A stretch of 64,000 bases of DNA from CAZSAL01 sp964604825 (GTDB lineage: Bacteria; Elusimicrobiota; Elusimicrobia; 2-01-FULL-59-12), in assembly GCA_964604825.1 (NCBI GenBank), contig CAZSAL010000010.1:1-64000 (forward strand), read 5' to 3'. The translations under genes were made by a program, and so were the position numbers. The notes under the pieces were generated by a model, which ran no database searches, was not told where the DNA came from, and saw nothing but the letters and a program-made list of their open reading frames with translations. Positions 51,776-60,620 of the stretch are shown one piece after another (position 1 is the first letter of the stretch; every line of letters starts with the position of its first letter).

Positions 51776-53031
51776 CAGTCCTTGAGGCGTCCCGTGTACA
51801 TGGGATGTTTCAGACAGAGTTTTTTAACTTCTTCGCGCACCTTATCCAGCGCAATGTCATCCTGAGCGCTGGCGATCGCCTGGTCTATCCACCCGGCTAA
51901 GGTAGCCATATCCCGTTCTTTCAGGCCGCGCGTGGTGATCGCAGGCGTGCCGATGCGTATGCCGCTGGCGACAAACGGCTTTTCAGGATCAAATGGAATG
52001 GTATTTTTGTTAACGGTGATGCCGGCTTTGTCCAGCGCCTTTTCGGCTGCGGCGCCGGTAATTTTCTTGGGGCGCAGATCCAGCAGAAACATATGGCAGT
52101 CCGTTCCCCCGGATACGATGCGGAACCCGCGATCCGACAGCTGTTTTGCCAGTTCCCGGCTGTTTGCGAGAATCTGCTGCTGATATTCTTTGAACGATGG
52201 TTTTAGCGCTTCCCCGAATGCCGCAGCCTTTGCCGCTATGACATGCATCAGCGGGCCGCCCTGGGCTCCCGGGAAAACGAGCTTATCCAGCGCGGGCGCG
52301 TAGGAAGCACGGCACATAATCATGCCGCCGCGCGGGCCGCGAAGGGTCTTGTGGGTAGTAGTAGTCACGAAATCCGCGAAGGGCACGGGAGAAGGATAAA
52401 TCCCTGCGGCTATCAGCCCGGCGTAATGGGCGATATCAGCCATAAAGACCGCTCCCACCTTGTCGCATATCGCCCGGAAGCGCTGCCAGTCGAACACGCG
52501 CGAGTAGGCGGAGGCTCCGACGCATATCAACCTGGGGCGATGCTCGACAGCGAGGCGTTCCGCCTCATCGTAATCCACCAGCTCGGTATCCTGCCGGACG
52601 TTAAAACCGATAACCTTGAAATACTTCCCGGAAAAATTCAGCGGATGCCCGTGCGAGAGATGCCCCCCGTGCGCCAGGTTCAGCCCCATGATCGTATCGC
52701 CGATATTAAGAACTGAAAGGTACACGGAAAGATTTGCGGAAGTGCCGGAATGCGGCTGGACATTGACGTGCTCCGCGCCAAACAGCTGCTTCGCGCGGTC
52801 GATCGCAAGGCGTTCGGCGACATCAACCATCTCGCAGCCGCCGTAATAGCGTTTGCCCGGATATCCTTCGGCGTATTTGTTCGTAAGCACGCTGCCCTGC
52901 GCCTCGAGCACGGCTTCCGACACCATATTTTCCGAAGCAATCAGCTCCAGCGTCCAGGCCTGACGCTGCGTTTCCCCAAGAATGGCCTCATATAGAACGG
53001 GATCCTGCTTTTTAAGAATGCTTTTGACCAC
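51775..53031 (-). CDS. glyA: Serine hydroxymethyltransferase
   Basis: 418 residues, PLP-dependent. LELIASENMVSEAV, HGGHLSHGH and the PLP-lysine box VTTTTHKTLRGPRGG are present. Interconverts serine and glycine with tetrahydrofolate. Downstream coupling to the WecA/MraY-like gene is by overlap. Confidence 0.97.
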   Translation of the reverse strand: MVKSILKKQDPVLYEAILGETQRQAWTLELIASENMVSEAVLEAQGSVLTNKYAEGYPGKRYYGGCEMVDVAERLAIDRAKQLFGAEHVNVQPHSGTSANLSVYLSVLNIGDTIMGLNLAHGGHLSHGHPLNFSGKYFKVIGFNVRQDTELVDYDEAERLAVEHRPRLICVGASAYSRVFDWQRFRAICDKVGAVFMADIAHYAGLIAAGIYPSPVPFADFVTTTTHKTLRGPRGGMIMCRASYAPALDKLVFPGAQGGPLMHVIAAKAAAFGEALKPSFKEYQQQILANSRELAKQLSDRGFRIVSGGTDCHMFLLDLRPKKITGAAAEKALDKAGITVNKNTIPFDPEKPFVASGIRIGTPAITTRGLKERDMATLAGWIDQAIASAQDDIALDKVREEVKKLCLKHPMYTGRLKD

Positions 53032-53043
53032 GTGCGGCTCCTC

Positions 53044-53706
53044 TCATGCGAATATGACTTTTTCCAATATTTTCCTGCCGATAGCGCCTTCCCGGCGAAC
53101 GGTGAACGGAAAACGGGTGAAATCTATAACGGAAGACGCCCTGCTCAATCTGCAGGCTCCTCCATCAATAAGCCAGTCTACTTTTTTTTCAAAAAGCTGT
53201 CGCGCCTGTGCGCCGGTTGTTGCCGGCTGCCTGCCGGACAGGTTCGCGCTTGTTGCGGCGACAGGAACTCCAACGGCCTTAAGAAGCGACAGGACCAGGC
53301 TGTGGTCAGGCACGCGGATTCCAATCGCATTCAATCCGCCTGTCACCATTCGCCCGAGCGGCGAAGCGGGTAATATAAATGTGATCGGGCCCGGGCAGAA
53401 CTTTTTCGCCAGACGAAACGCCTCGTCAGGGATCGCTTCAACCAGCGGCAGAGCCGCGTTAAGCGACGGCACCAGAAGCTGAAGAGGCTTGTTCCAGCGG
53501 CGTCCCTTCAACCGGTAAATATTTTTTATCCCCCTCCGCGAAAACGCCGAAGTCCCCATGCCGTATACGGTTTCCGTGGGGAAAATCGCCACGGCGCCGC
53601 CACGAATATCCCCGGCGATTTCCTTTAAAAGAGCTTTCTGGATATGCTTCCGCCTGATCCGGACAGTTTTCGTCTTAAGTCCGGTAGCGCGCGTTGATGT
53701 CGACAT
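53044..53706 (-). CDS. tsaC: L-threonylcarbamoyladenylate synthase, TsaC/Sua5 family
   Basis: 220 residues, short YrdC-type. Signature AIFPTETVYGMGTSAF, KGRRWNKPLQLLV and VAATSANLSGRQPATT. Makes threonylcarbamoyl-AMP for the tRNA t6A37 modification. Overlaps argJ by 32 bases. The KxR...NKPL and SAN motifs favour a true TsaC over YciO; the symbol is by family. Confidence 0.88.
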   Translation of the reverse strand: MSTSTRATGLKTKTVRIRRKHIQKALLKEIAGDIRGGAVAIFPTETVYGMGTSAFSRRGIKNIYRLKGRRWNKPLQLLVPSLNAALPLVEAIPDEAFRLAKKFCPGPITFILPASPLGRMVTGGLNAIGIRVPDHSLVLSLLKAVGVPVAATSANLSGRQPATTGAQARQLFEKKVDWLIDGGACRLSRASSVIDFTRFPFTVRREGAIGRKILEKVIFA

Positions 53707-54916
53707 AGCGGCCGGTAAAATCGCAGGTCCAGTAATGGCCTTTAGCCCGCCCCTGATTGAGTCGGATAGTTATAACCACCTCCTTGGCCTTAAGGGGTTC
53801 CCGCGCTTTTTCCGCCGGTACGGAAGTAGGCGCGCCCCTGCGGAAAACGCAGAGATTGCCGAATAAAATATCCACCTTCCAGGGATCGAGAGAAACGCCC
53901 GCCCGTCCCAGCGCGGCAAGTATCCGGCCCCAATTGGAATCTTCGCCATAAGCCGCGGTCTTTACCAGCGGCGAGGTGGCCACGGTCATTGCAAACTGCA
54001 GAGCATCGGCTTCGCTGCGGGCTCCTTCCACGCGGATTTCCAGGAATTTGCTCGCGCCTTCGCCGTCTTTGGCGATCTTTTTTGCCAGATCAACGCAGAT
54101 CGCCTCCAGCGCTTCCGCAAACAGCTTTTTTTCCGCCTGCGTTCGCAGCCTCGCTCCGGAAGCTCCGTTGGCCAGAAGGAACACGCTGTCATTGGTTGAC
54201 GTATCGCCGTCAACTGTGACCCGGTTGAAACTGGTGTCTGTGGCCCGGAAAAGAATTTTTTCGAGATCCGCAGCTTCCGCTTCCGCGTCAGTCAGAATAA
54301 AGGAAAGCATTGTGGCGTGCTTGCCCTTCAAGGAAGCAGGAACGTTGCCGGTCGGCGTCATCCAGGGATGAACCATGCCTGCGCCTTTTGCGCATCCCCA
54401 GAGGCGCACTTCTTTACCTTGAATCCTGATCAGCTGATGCGATATTTTAACCGTCGTGTCCGTAGTAAGAATTGCTTCCGCAGCCTTATGAAAAGAATGC
54501 GCCTGTATTCCTTCGTCCTTCAACAGCCGCTTCGAAAGCATGGGGATTTCTTCGGACATCAGTTCCATGGGCATGAAGTCGCCGATGACACCGGTTGAGG
54601 CGACCAGAATCTGCTCATTGGGAACAGAAAGGGCATTCTGCGCCCAGACAATCGTCTGTTCCGCATCACGCACGCCGCGCTTTCCAGTGCAGCAGTTGGC
54701 GCAACCGGAATTGACCAGAATCACTCGCGCACTGCCTTTATGCAGTCGTTTGATATCAACCGGGATGTGCACGCACTTTACGCGGTTGGTCGTAAAACAG
54801 GCGGCAGCGGAAGCCGTTTTCTCCGAATAAAAAATCACCGTACCGTGCCTGCTGGGCCTGGGCCGGTCATGCCGTGGCAGACCGGCGGCTCGAAATCCTT
54901 TAGGTATGGAACTCAT
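53675..54916 (-). CDS. argJ: Bifunctional ornithine acetyltransferase/N-acetylglutamate synthase
   Basis: 413 residues. Self-processing site in KGKHATMLSFIL (cleavage before Thr); other marks are VNSGCANCCTGKRG, KGAGMVHPWM and NWGRILAALGRAG. Runs the acetyl cycle of arginine synthesis. ATGA overlap with argC, so an argC-argJ operon. Confidence 0.95.
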   Translation of the reverse strand: MSSIPKGFRAAGLPRHDRPRPSRHGTVIFYSEKTASAAACFTTNRVKCVHIPVDIKRLHKGSARVILVNSGCANCCTGKRGVRDAEQTIVWAQNALSVPNEQILVASTGVIGDFMPMELMSEEIPMLSKRLLKDEGIQAHSFHKAAEAILTTDTTVKISHQLIRIQGKEVRLWGCAKGAGMVHPWMTPTGNVPASLKGKHATMLSFILTDAEAEAADLEKILFRATDTSFNRVTVDGDTSTNDSVFLLANGASGARLRTQAEKKLFAEALEAICVDLAKKIAKDGEGASKFLEIRVEGARSEADALQFAMTVATSPLVKTAAYGEDSNWGRILAALGRAGVSLDPWKVDILFGNLCVFRRGAPTSVPAEKAREPLKAKEVVITIRLNQGRAKGHYWTCDFTGRYVDINARYRT

Positions 54917-55977
54917 AATAATCCTTCCGATTCTTTTATACCGAACATGAGGTTCATGTTCTGAATGGCCTGGCCGCTGGCTCCCTTGATGAGATTATCC
55001 AGAGCAGCCATGACAATAGCCGTTTTCCCTGATTCATCGGTCGCGACGCCTATATGGCACATATTCGTATTAGCCACGGCGCGCACTTCAGGGGATTCCA
55101 TCGGCTTTAATACCTGAACGAATGGTTCGTCGGCATAATAGACCTGATAAATCTTCATCAGTTCTTCGCTGGTTACGCGTCTGGTCAGGGGCGCATAAAG
55201 CGTGGCGAAAATTCCCCTGCTCATAGGCGCAAGATGAGGCACAAAAATCAGCTCAAGGCTCTTGGCTCTAGGTGACGCCTTCCCTTTGAGCCCGGAGCCT
55301 GGAGCGGTTTTCATTGCGCGCCGCCATTCCTGCAGAATTTCCGGATGATGCCTGTGGCCTTTTAAGCCGTAAGCCTGCATGCTTTCGTTCGCTTCGGAAT
55401 AAAGGAAAGTCGGATCAAGCTTTCTTCCCGCCCCGGATACTCCGCTTTTTGCGTCGACTATCACCGGGCCTTCGCCAAGAATGCCGTCGGCCATAATAGG
55501 CAGACCGGCCAGGATCGCCGTTGTCGCATAGCAGCCCGGGTTGGCAATAAGCCGCGCCTTCCGGATTTTCTCCCGGTAGCGTTCCGGCAGGCCGAATACC
55601 GCCTCCGGCAAAAGCTTCGGAGCCTCGTGCCGGCCATACCATTTTTCGTAGGTAGGCAGGTCTTCCAGGCGGAAATCAGCGGAAAGGTCTATAACCCGGA
55701 TGCCCTTTTCGATAAGTTCGGCGGCGGTTTTTGAAGACGTGCCGTGAGGAAGGCCGAGAAAAGCGACATCCGTGTCCCTGGCGATCAACGCGGGATTATA
55801 TTTTTCACAAATAAGATCAATGCGGCCCTTCGAAAATTTATGCACCGCGGAAATAGGCTGTCCCACGAAGTTTTCCGATGTCACGTGTTTTATTTCCGCC
55901 TCAGGATGGCGCAGAAGATGCCGGAGCAACTCTCCCCCAGTGTACCCAGTGGCTCCGACAATGCTGATCCGTATCAT
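54913..55977 (-). CDS. argC: N-acetyl-gamma-glutamyl-phosphate reductase
   Basis: 354 residues: NAD(P)-binding GATGYTGGELLRHLLRHP, catalytic Cys in NPGCYATTAIL, and HLAPMSRGIFATLYAPL. Third step of arginine biosynthesis. ATGA overlaps on both sides, with rsmI upstream and argJ downstream. Confidence 0.97.
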   Translation of the reverse strand: MIRISIVGATGYTGGELLRHLLRHPEAEIKHVTSENFVGQPISAVHKFSKGRIDLICEKYNPALIARDTDVAFLGLPHGTSSKTAAELIEKGIRVIDLSADFRLEDLPTYEKWYGRHEAPKLLPEAVFGLPERYREKIRKARLIANPGCYATTAILAGLPIMADGILGEGPVIVDAKSGVSGAGRKLDPTFLYSEANESMQAYGLKGHRHHPEILQEWRRAMKTAPGSGLKGKASPRAKSLELIFVPHLAPMSRGIFATLYAPLTRRVTSEELMKIYQVYYADEPFVQVLKPMESPEVRAVANTNMCHIGVATDESGKTAIVMAALDNLIKGASGQAIQNMNLMFGIKESEGLL

Positions 55978-56696
55978 TGTTCGCTCTCCCGTTCGCTGTG
56001 ATTATTTCCGTGGCACATGATCACAATTTCACCTTTTAGTTCCCGCCCCTGAAGCTGTTTAAGCACGTTGCCTAACGTTCCCCGGATATATTCCTCAAAA
56101 ATTTTGGTCATTTCCCTTGCTACAACAATAGCAGCATCCGGACCAGCTATTTCCTCCAGAAGCTGAAGCGTATCCATGGTTCGGTACGGTGACTCGTATA
56201 TAACCAGGGTGCTCTCCAGCGCTACAGCCCGCGATAAAATCCGTCGGGCACGCGCTGTGCGCCGTGGCAGAAACCCTATAAAAAAGAACCGGTCCGTGGG
56301 TAACCCGCTGGCAACAAGCGCGGTAATGGCCGCGCAGGGACCCGGCAGGGATATAACAGGTATTCCTGCCCCGATTGCAGCCTGAATCAGCTCCGTCCCC
56401 GGATCGGACAGGCCGGGAGTGCCCGCGTCACAAACCAGGGCGACAGATTTTCCCGAATCCAAAGCTTCCAACAGTCGTCGCGTCTTCATCACGCTGCTGT
56501 GAGCGTGATAGCTCCACATCGGTTTCGAAATCCCTAGATGGGTGAGCAGGCCGCCTGTGCGCCGGGTGTCTTCGCAGGCAACCAGGTCTACCCCCTGCAG
56601 GATCTGCACGGCGCGCGCCGTTATATCAGAAAGATTGCCAAGGGGCGTTGGAACGATGTAAAGAGTGCGGCCTGTTGTTTTCTGCTCAATTTGCAT
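55974..56696 (-). CDS. rsmI: 16S rRNA 2'-O-ribose C1402 methyltransferase
   Basis: 240 residues, tetrapyrrole methylase fold. LYIVPTPLGNLSDITARA, ACEDTRRTGGLLTHL, VALVCDAGTPGLSDPG and SGLPTDRFFFIGFLPR are canonical. Overlaps argC by four bases. Confidence 0.96.
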   Translation of the reverse strand: MQIEQKTTGRTLYIVPTPLGNLSDITARAVQILQGVDLVACEDTRRTGGLLTHLGISKPMWSYHAHSSVMKTRRLLEALDSGKSVALVCDAGTPGLSDPGTELIQAAIGAGIPVISLPGPCAAITALVASGLPTDRFFFIGFLPRRTARARRILSRAVALESTLVIYESPYRTMDTLQLLEEIAGPDAAIVVAREMTKIFEEYIRGTLGNVLKQLQGRELKGEIVIMCHGNNHSERESEQ

Positions 56697-56764
56697 TGAA
56701 AAATCGCAACTTCTTGAGCTATTTTAACTTTCCATTCCTGCCATTGCAAAAGCGCCCTCGTGTC

Positions 56765-56828
56765 ATTCCCGAAGCCTCAATCGGGAATCCAATTTCTTTT
56801 TCAATTGGATCCCCGCATACGCGGGGAT
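56765..56828. repeat. Paired-hairpin intergenic repeat, family R1, copy 4
   Basis: ATTCCCGA...TCGGGAAT (56765-56788), ATCCCCGC...GCGGGGAT (56809-56828), with a larger complementary stem (GGATCCAATT class) between them. Lies between the divergent rsmI and ndk. Confidence 0.8.
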
Positions 56829-56868
56829 GAGAGCGTTTCCCTGTGAAGTATTATTGGTCGCTCTCATT

Positions 56869-56898
56869 TTGACAGTCCAGGGAAGTTTGGTGTATAGT
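56869..56898 (+). promoter_or_regulatory. Sigma-70-type promoter of ndk
   Basis: -35 TTGACA (56869-56874, consensus), 18-bp spacer, -10 TATAGT (56893-56898, one mismatch). The start codon at 56927 is preceded by AAGGA. A strong constitutive-looking promoter. Confidence 0.8.
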
Positions 56899-56926
56899 GG
56901 ATGAAATTCCAAAAGGACAAATAAAC

Positions 56927-57436
56927 ATGCTGCAAAATACCCTCATTTTAATTAAACCGGATGGACTGAAGAAATCGCTGACCGGCAATATTCTTACCAA
57001 ACTTTCTGAAACCCATCTGATCATCGTAGGCGCTAAAGTTGTTCATGTTTCCCGCGAACTCGCCGAAAACCATTACCGGCATCTGAAAGACAAACCGTTC
57101 TTTGAGGATCTTCTCAAATACATCCAGGGGAAAATATACGGAGAAGAGTATCAACGCGTGATGGCCATGGTTTACCGCGGAGAAGGAGCGATCCAGAAAG
57201 TCCGCGACATCTCCGGAGCCACAAACCCGGAAGAAGCAGACCCCACATCCATCCGCGGCGCCTACGGCCGCATCACGACCAAGGGCGTTTTCGAAAATGT
57301 GATTCACGCCTCGTCCAGCGACGAAGATTCTGAAAGAGAAATAAAGCTCTGGTTCAAGCCGGAAGAACTGATTTCCAAAATTTATCCCACCAAAGTCATT
57401 ACCCGCGAAAAAATCCAGGAAACCGTCTGGGCCTAA
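56927..57436 (+). CDS. ndk: Nucleoside diphosphate kinase
   Basis: 169 residues from Met 56927 (MLQNTLILIKPDG), longer than the usual 140-150 because of a C-terminal extension (KLWFKPEELISKIY). Active-site His127 in NVIHASSSDED, Gly-loop GATNPEEADPTSIRGAYG. Keeps NTP pools balanced. Start chosen over 56897 because of AAGGA upstream of 56927. Confidence 0.95.
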   Translation: MLQNTLILIKPDGLKKSLTGNILTKLSETHLIIVGAKVVHVSRELAENHYRHLKDKPFFEDLLKYIQGKIYGEEYQRVMAMVYRGEGAIQKVRDISGATNPEEADPTSIRGAYGRITTKGVFENVIHASSSDEDSEREIKLWFKPEELISKIYPTKVITREKIQETVWA

Positions 57437-57457
57437 ACAAAGTCTGTCTTCGACACC

Positions 57458-57567
57458 CTCGCCCCTTGCGGGAGAGGGTAGGGTGAGGGGTAAGGCCTCT
57501 AAGAATTTGCACTAAGGACCCCTCACCCGCGCTTTGCGCGGCCTCTCCCCAAAAGGGAGAGGCGATT
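57458..57567. repeat. C-rich hairpin repeat (family R2) between ndk and transketolase
   Basis: Stem CTCGCCCCTTGCGGGAGAGGG followed by an inverted partner ending GGGAGAGGCG; between them CCCCTCACCC appears on both sides of the centre. Convergent intergenic position; no T-run, so a weak terminator at best. Confidence 0.7.
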
Positions 57568-57575
57568 AAATGTTT

Positions 57576-59702
57576 TTATTTCTTGAGGATTTGTCTTGCC
57601 GTTTCGGCGATACCTGCGGCGTCGAGGTGATTGCGCCGGTAGTTTTCCTCTGTTGAACCGGAACCGATGTGGCTGGCAAGCGGGTTGGCATCCGCGCCCA
57701 GGCTGCGCAGGACAACTCCCGGCTGGCGGCCGAGCTGCCGTGCCGTATTAACCGCATCTTTTACGCGGTCTCCGAGAGCGTTCGGTTCGGCGTCGTGGAC
57801 GGTAAGAATGGGAACCGCGTCTTCCAGATACTCCGTGACAAAAGGATTGTCGCTTTTCTGAATTTTATTGATGCTGATTACGTTGACAACTCTCGCTTTT
57901 ATACCTGTGCCGGCGAGTTGTTGGCCGGCGTTGAGCGCCTCGTGAACAGTCGCGCCGCTGGCAATGATCAACAGGTCTGCCTTACCGCTGAATCCTGCGG
58001 GAAAAACATAGCTGCCTTCCATCAATTTCCCGGCGTAATTATCTATGCCGGACTTATCCAGGTGAGGAATATTATGCCGGGTGCAGCGCATGTAGATCGG
58101 CTGGCGGGGCGGATTTTGCAGAACCTTTTCCACAATCAGTCTGGTGATTTCAGCCGCTTCCTGAGCATCCGCCGGCTCAAACATCTCGAAAAGTTCCCCT
58201 TCCCTGCCGGACAGATGATCGATAACCCCGGGCGTGGAAAGTCCCATCTGGCTTTTTCCATCCGGCCCGACGCCGCAGCCGGAATGCGTACCCACCGCTA
58301 CAAAAAATGATCCGAACATGGCCGCATTATTCAACTCGTCAGCAGCTTCCAGCAGAAAATTATCGAAAGTCCCGACAAAGGGAATCAGCCCTTCGAAACC
58401 AAGACCGGCGCATTTCCCGCAGGCGTTTGATTCTGCTATGCCTTCCGGAAAATAGGCGCCCGCCGGATTATCCCTGGTATGCCGGCCTGTTACTTTCTGA
58501 AAATCAAACATATGAACGGAATCCTGCAGGTCAGGGGAAGTCGCCACTATTTCCGGATGAACCGCAGCCAGGTTGGCCAGAGCGCCTCCGAAACCTACGC
58601 GCGTTCCTACCGGTTTGTCGCCCGGTTTAAAAGAGGGGAATGCCGGGGACGTATTTTTGCGGATCTCCATGAGTTTTTGCCGCCGGGCAGATGTGGCCTG
58701 CGCGTTTGCCGCATCAACCTGCTTTCTGCCCTCCGCTGTGACTCCCCAGGAACGCATAAAATTGCCCAAAACCGCCGGATCTGCATTTTGCATTCGGGAT
58801 TCGATGATCGGCAGAGCTCTGGCAAGCTCTTCATTGGTGGGCGCAACACCGTGAAATTTATATTCGCCGGGCTTCTGGCCGTGGTATTCCATAAAATCTA
58901 CGCCTTTGCCCTTGATCGTATTGGCAATGATTATTGTTGGCCGGCCGGATTTTCCCGAGTCTTCTTTGGCTCTCAAAAGCGCGGCGCGAAGCTGCGAAAT
59001 ATAAAGCCGGTTTCTGTCCGGTTCTACGGACTCGCCGTTTATGACCACGACATTCCAGTTCAGCGCCTGGAACATTTTCTCGTACTGGACTTGCGTCAGA
59101 TCGTGAGTGCCCGCGGTTTGCTGCGCCTTGTTCCGATTCATTATCCAGGTAAGATTGTCTGCTCCAACCAGAGCGGCATTTGCTGCAGCCTCATAAATCT
59201 GGCCTTCTTCCGACTCACCGTCTCCGACAATGGCGAAGGTATGATAATCCTGGCCCTTATAGCGCGCGGCCAGCGCCATGCCCAGCGCCTTAGAGCCGCC
59301 CATGCCAAGAGCTCCTGTTGATACATCGATTCCAGGGGTACCGCGTGTGGCATGACCTTGAGCGGGCACATCCGGATTTTTTCTTAAATCCATCAGCATC
59401 GCTTCATCCCAGCCGAAAAGGCCTCCCTCGGCAAAAGCGGAGTAGAGAATTGGGACGCAGTGTCCTTCGCTTAGAACCAGGCGGTCGCGGTTTTCCCAAC
59501 CGGGGTCGCGGGGGTCGTAGCGTAAAACGCCTCCAAAATACAGCACACTTATAATCTCCGCCAGAGAAAGAGTTCCTCCGGGATGACCGGAGCCGGCCTT
59601 ATTCAAAGCCTTCAGATCAAGCAGGCGCAGACGCTCGGCCGCCAGGCGAAGCGATTCAACGACATTCACGGTTTCTTTATTTACCATTAAGGGAAGCACC
59701 AT
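57576..59702 (-). CDS. tkt: Transketolase, full length
   Basis: 708 residues. Thiamine-diphosphate domain with AGSGHPGGTLSLAEI, GALGMGGSKALGMALA and IVGDGESEEGQIYEAAANA; pyrimidine and C-terminal domains (PAGAYFPEGIAESN, then THSGCGVGPDGKSQMGLSTP). Interconverts pentose and hexose phosphates in the non-oxidative branch. Two candidate starts (59702, 59687), neither with a good Shine-Dalgarno. Confidence 0.93.
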   Translation of the reverse strand: MVLPLMVNKETVNVVESLRLAAERLRLLDLKALNKAGSGHPGGTLSLAEIISVLYFGGVLRYDPRDPGWENRDRLVLSEGHCVPILYSAFAEGGLFGWDEAMLMDLRKNPDVPAQGHATRGTPGIDVSTGALGMGGSKALGMALAARYKGQDYHTFAIVGDGESEEGQIYEAAANAALVGADNLTWIMNRNKAQQTAGTHDLTQVQYEKMFQALNWNVVVINGESVEPDRNRLYISQLRAALLRAKEDSGKSGRPTIIIANTIKGKGVDFMEYHGQKPGEYKFHGVAPTNEELARALPIIESRMQNADPAVLGNFMRSWGVTAEGRKQVDAANAQATSARRQKLMEIRKNTSPAFPSFKPGDKPVGTRVGFGGALANLAAVHPEIVATSPDLQDSVHMFDFQKVTGRHTRDNPAGAYFPEGIAESNACGKCAGLGFEGLIPFVGTFDNFLLEAADELNNAAMFGSFFVAVGTHSGCGVGPDGKSQMGLSTPGVIDHLSGREGELFEMFEPADAQEAAEITRLIVEKVLQNPPRQPIYMRCTRHNIPHLDKSGIDNYAGKLMEGSYVFPAGFSGKADLLIIASGATVHEALNAGQQLAGTGIKARVVNVISINKIQKSDNPFVTEYLEDAVPILTVHDAEPNALGDRVKDAVNTARQLGRQPGVVLRSLGADANPLASHIGSGSTEENYRRNHLDAAGIAETARQILKK

Positions 59703-59771
59703 AAGAGTCCAGGATAGTATCGATATAAATAAATTTTATCAAACACCGCTGGAAGCGGCAAATGACATGTG

Positions 59772-60620
59772 TCAGTGCTCTGTTTTTGGAGCGAAGGGAT
59801 TTTCCAGCTGGAGAGTTATTGTGTATTCATCGCTGGTTACCGGGCCGGCTTCGTCTTCCGCCGTGGCGGTAATTTTAAAAGCCACATCTCCGGAGGGCGG
59901 TTCATCTTCCGTACCGATCGCGTTCACGAATTCCTGGAAATGACCGTTCGCATCAGGCACCAGAGGCCCGGAATGCTTGATGCCCGTGCCGGTATCCACA
60001 TGCCACCCGGCTTGCACAAGCGTGCATCCCGCGGGGACGTGGATGTCGCCTGTCAGACGGAAACGGACTGCCGAAGGAGTCCCGACTTCTCTGCGCACAG
60101 GGCTTACATTCAGATGGACGGCAGGTGCGGAAGCGCAGGTCATGGTAATCGTTATGGTCTGCGGCTCCGTCCAGGCGCTGATGTGCGAAACCCGCTTTCC
60201 TCCTTCCTTAGCGTCTCCGCGCGCCCGAACCTGGTAAACATAGGTGCCGGTTGATAGATCGACATCGCCGAAAGCCGTTACCGGTACCGACTTCAATGTC
60301 TGGGTCCCGCGCATTACTTCGTAGCCGAAGGTATTAAAAACTGGAAGCAATTCAGGCTTGGTCCAGTTCCAGGAGAGGGAAACGGATTTATGATAAACCT
60401 CCGCATGAAAATCGTACGGCGGGGGCAGGTCTTCGATTACTTCCTTCTCCAATCCGGGCGGCGGGACTTTCGGAGTGGCAGCGTGGACGGGAATTGCCAA
60501 TAGAATAATAAGCGCCACGGCGCATCGAAGCCTCGGGGCATCGGTTAAAATTCTCCGACGCACCGTTTCTCCGATGCGCTGGTGCGATTGTTTACGGCAC
60601 AAGAGCGGATACATCGCCAT
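59772..60620 (-). CDS. Secreted fibronectin type III-like protein
   Basis: 282 residues with a signal-like hydrophobic segment (LRCAVALIILLAIPVHA; unusually long basic N-region). An FN3-like module (YDFHAEVYHKSVSLSWNWTKPE...VYQVRARGDA) is followed by a second beta domain. It overlaps the end of the large NHL protein gene (60592), so they are co-transcribed. Likely an extracytoplasmic partner. Start uncertain. Confidence 0.65.
   Translation of the reverse strand: MAMYPLLCRKQSHQRIGETVRRRILTDAPRLRCAVALIILLAIPVHAATPKVPPPGLEKEVIEDLPPPYDFHAEVYHKSVSLSWNWTKPELLPVFNTFGYEVMRGTQTLKSVPVTAFGDVDLSTGTYVYQVRARGDAKEGGKRVSHISAWTEPQTITITMTCASAPAVHLNVSPVRREVGTPSAVRFRLTGDIHVPAGCTLVQAGWHVDTGTGIKHSGPLVPDANGHFQEFVNAIGTEDEPPSGDVAFKITATAEDEAGPVTSDEYTITLQLENPFAPKTEH

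Noticed and set aside
57669..58310. 213-residue plus-strand frame opposite transketolase
   Set aside because: Shadow of the coding strand of a conserved gene.
58479..59321. 280-residue plus-strand frame opposite transketolase
   Set aside because: Antisense to a conserved transketolase; low-complexity, no start site or domain.
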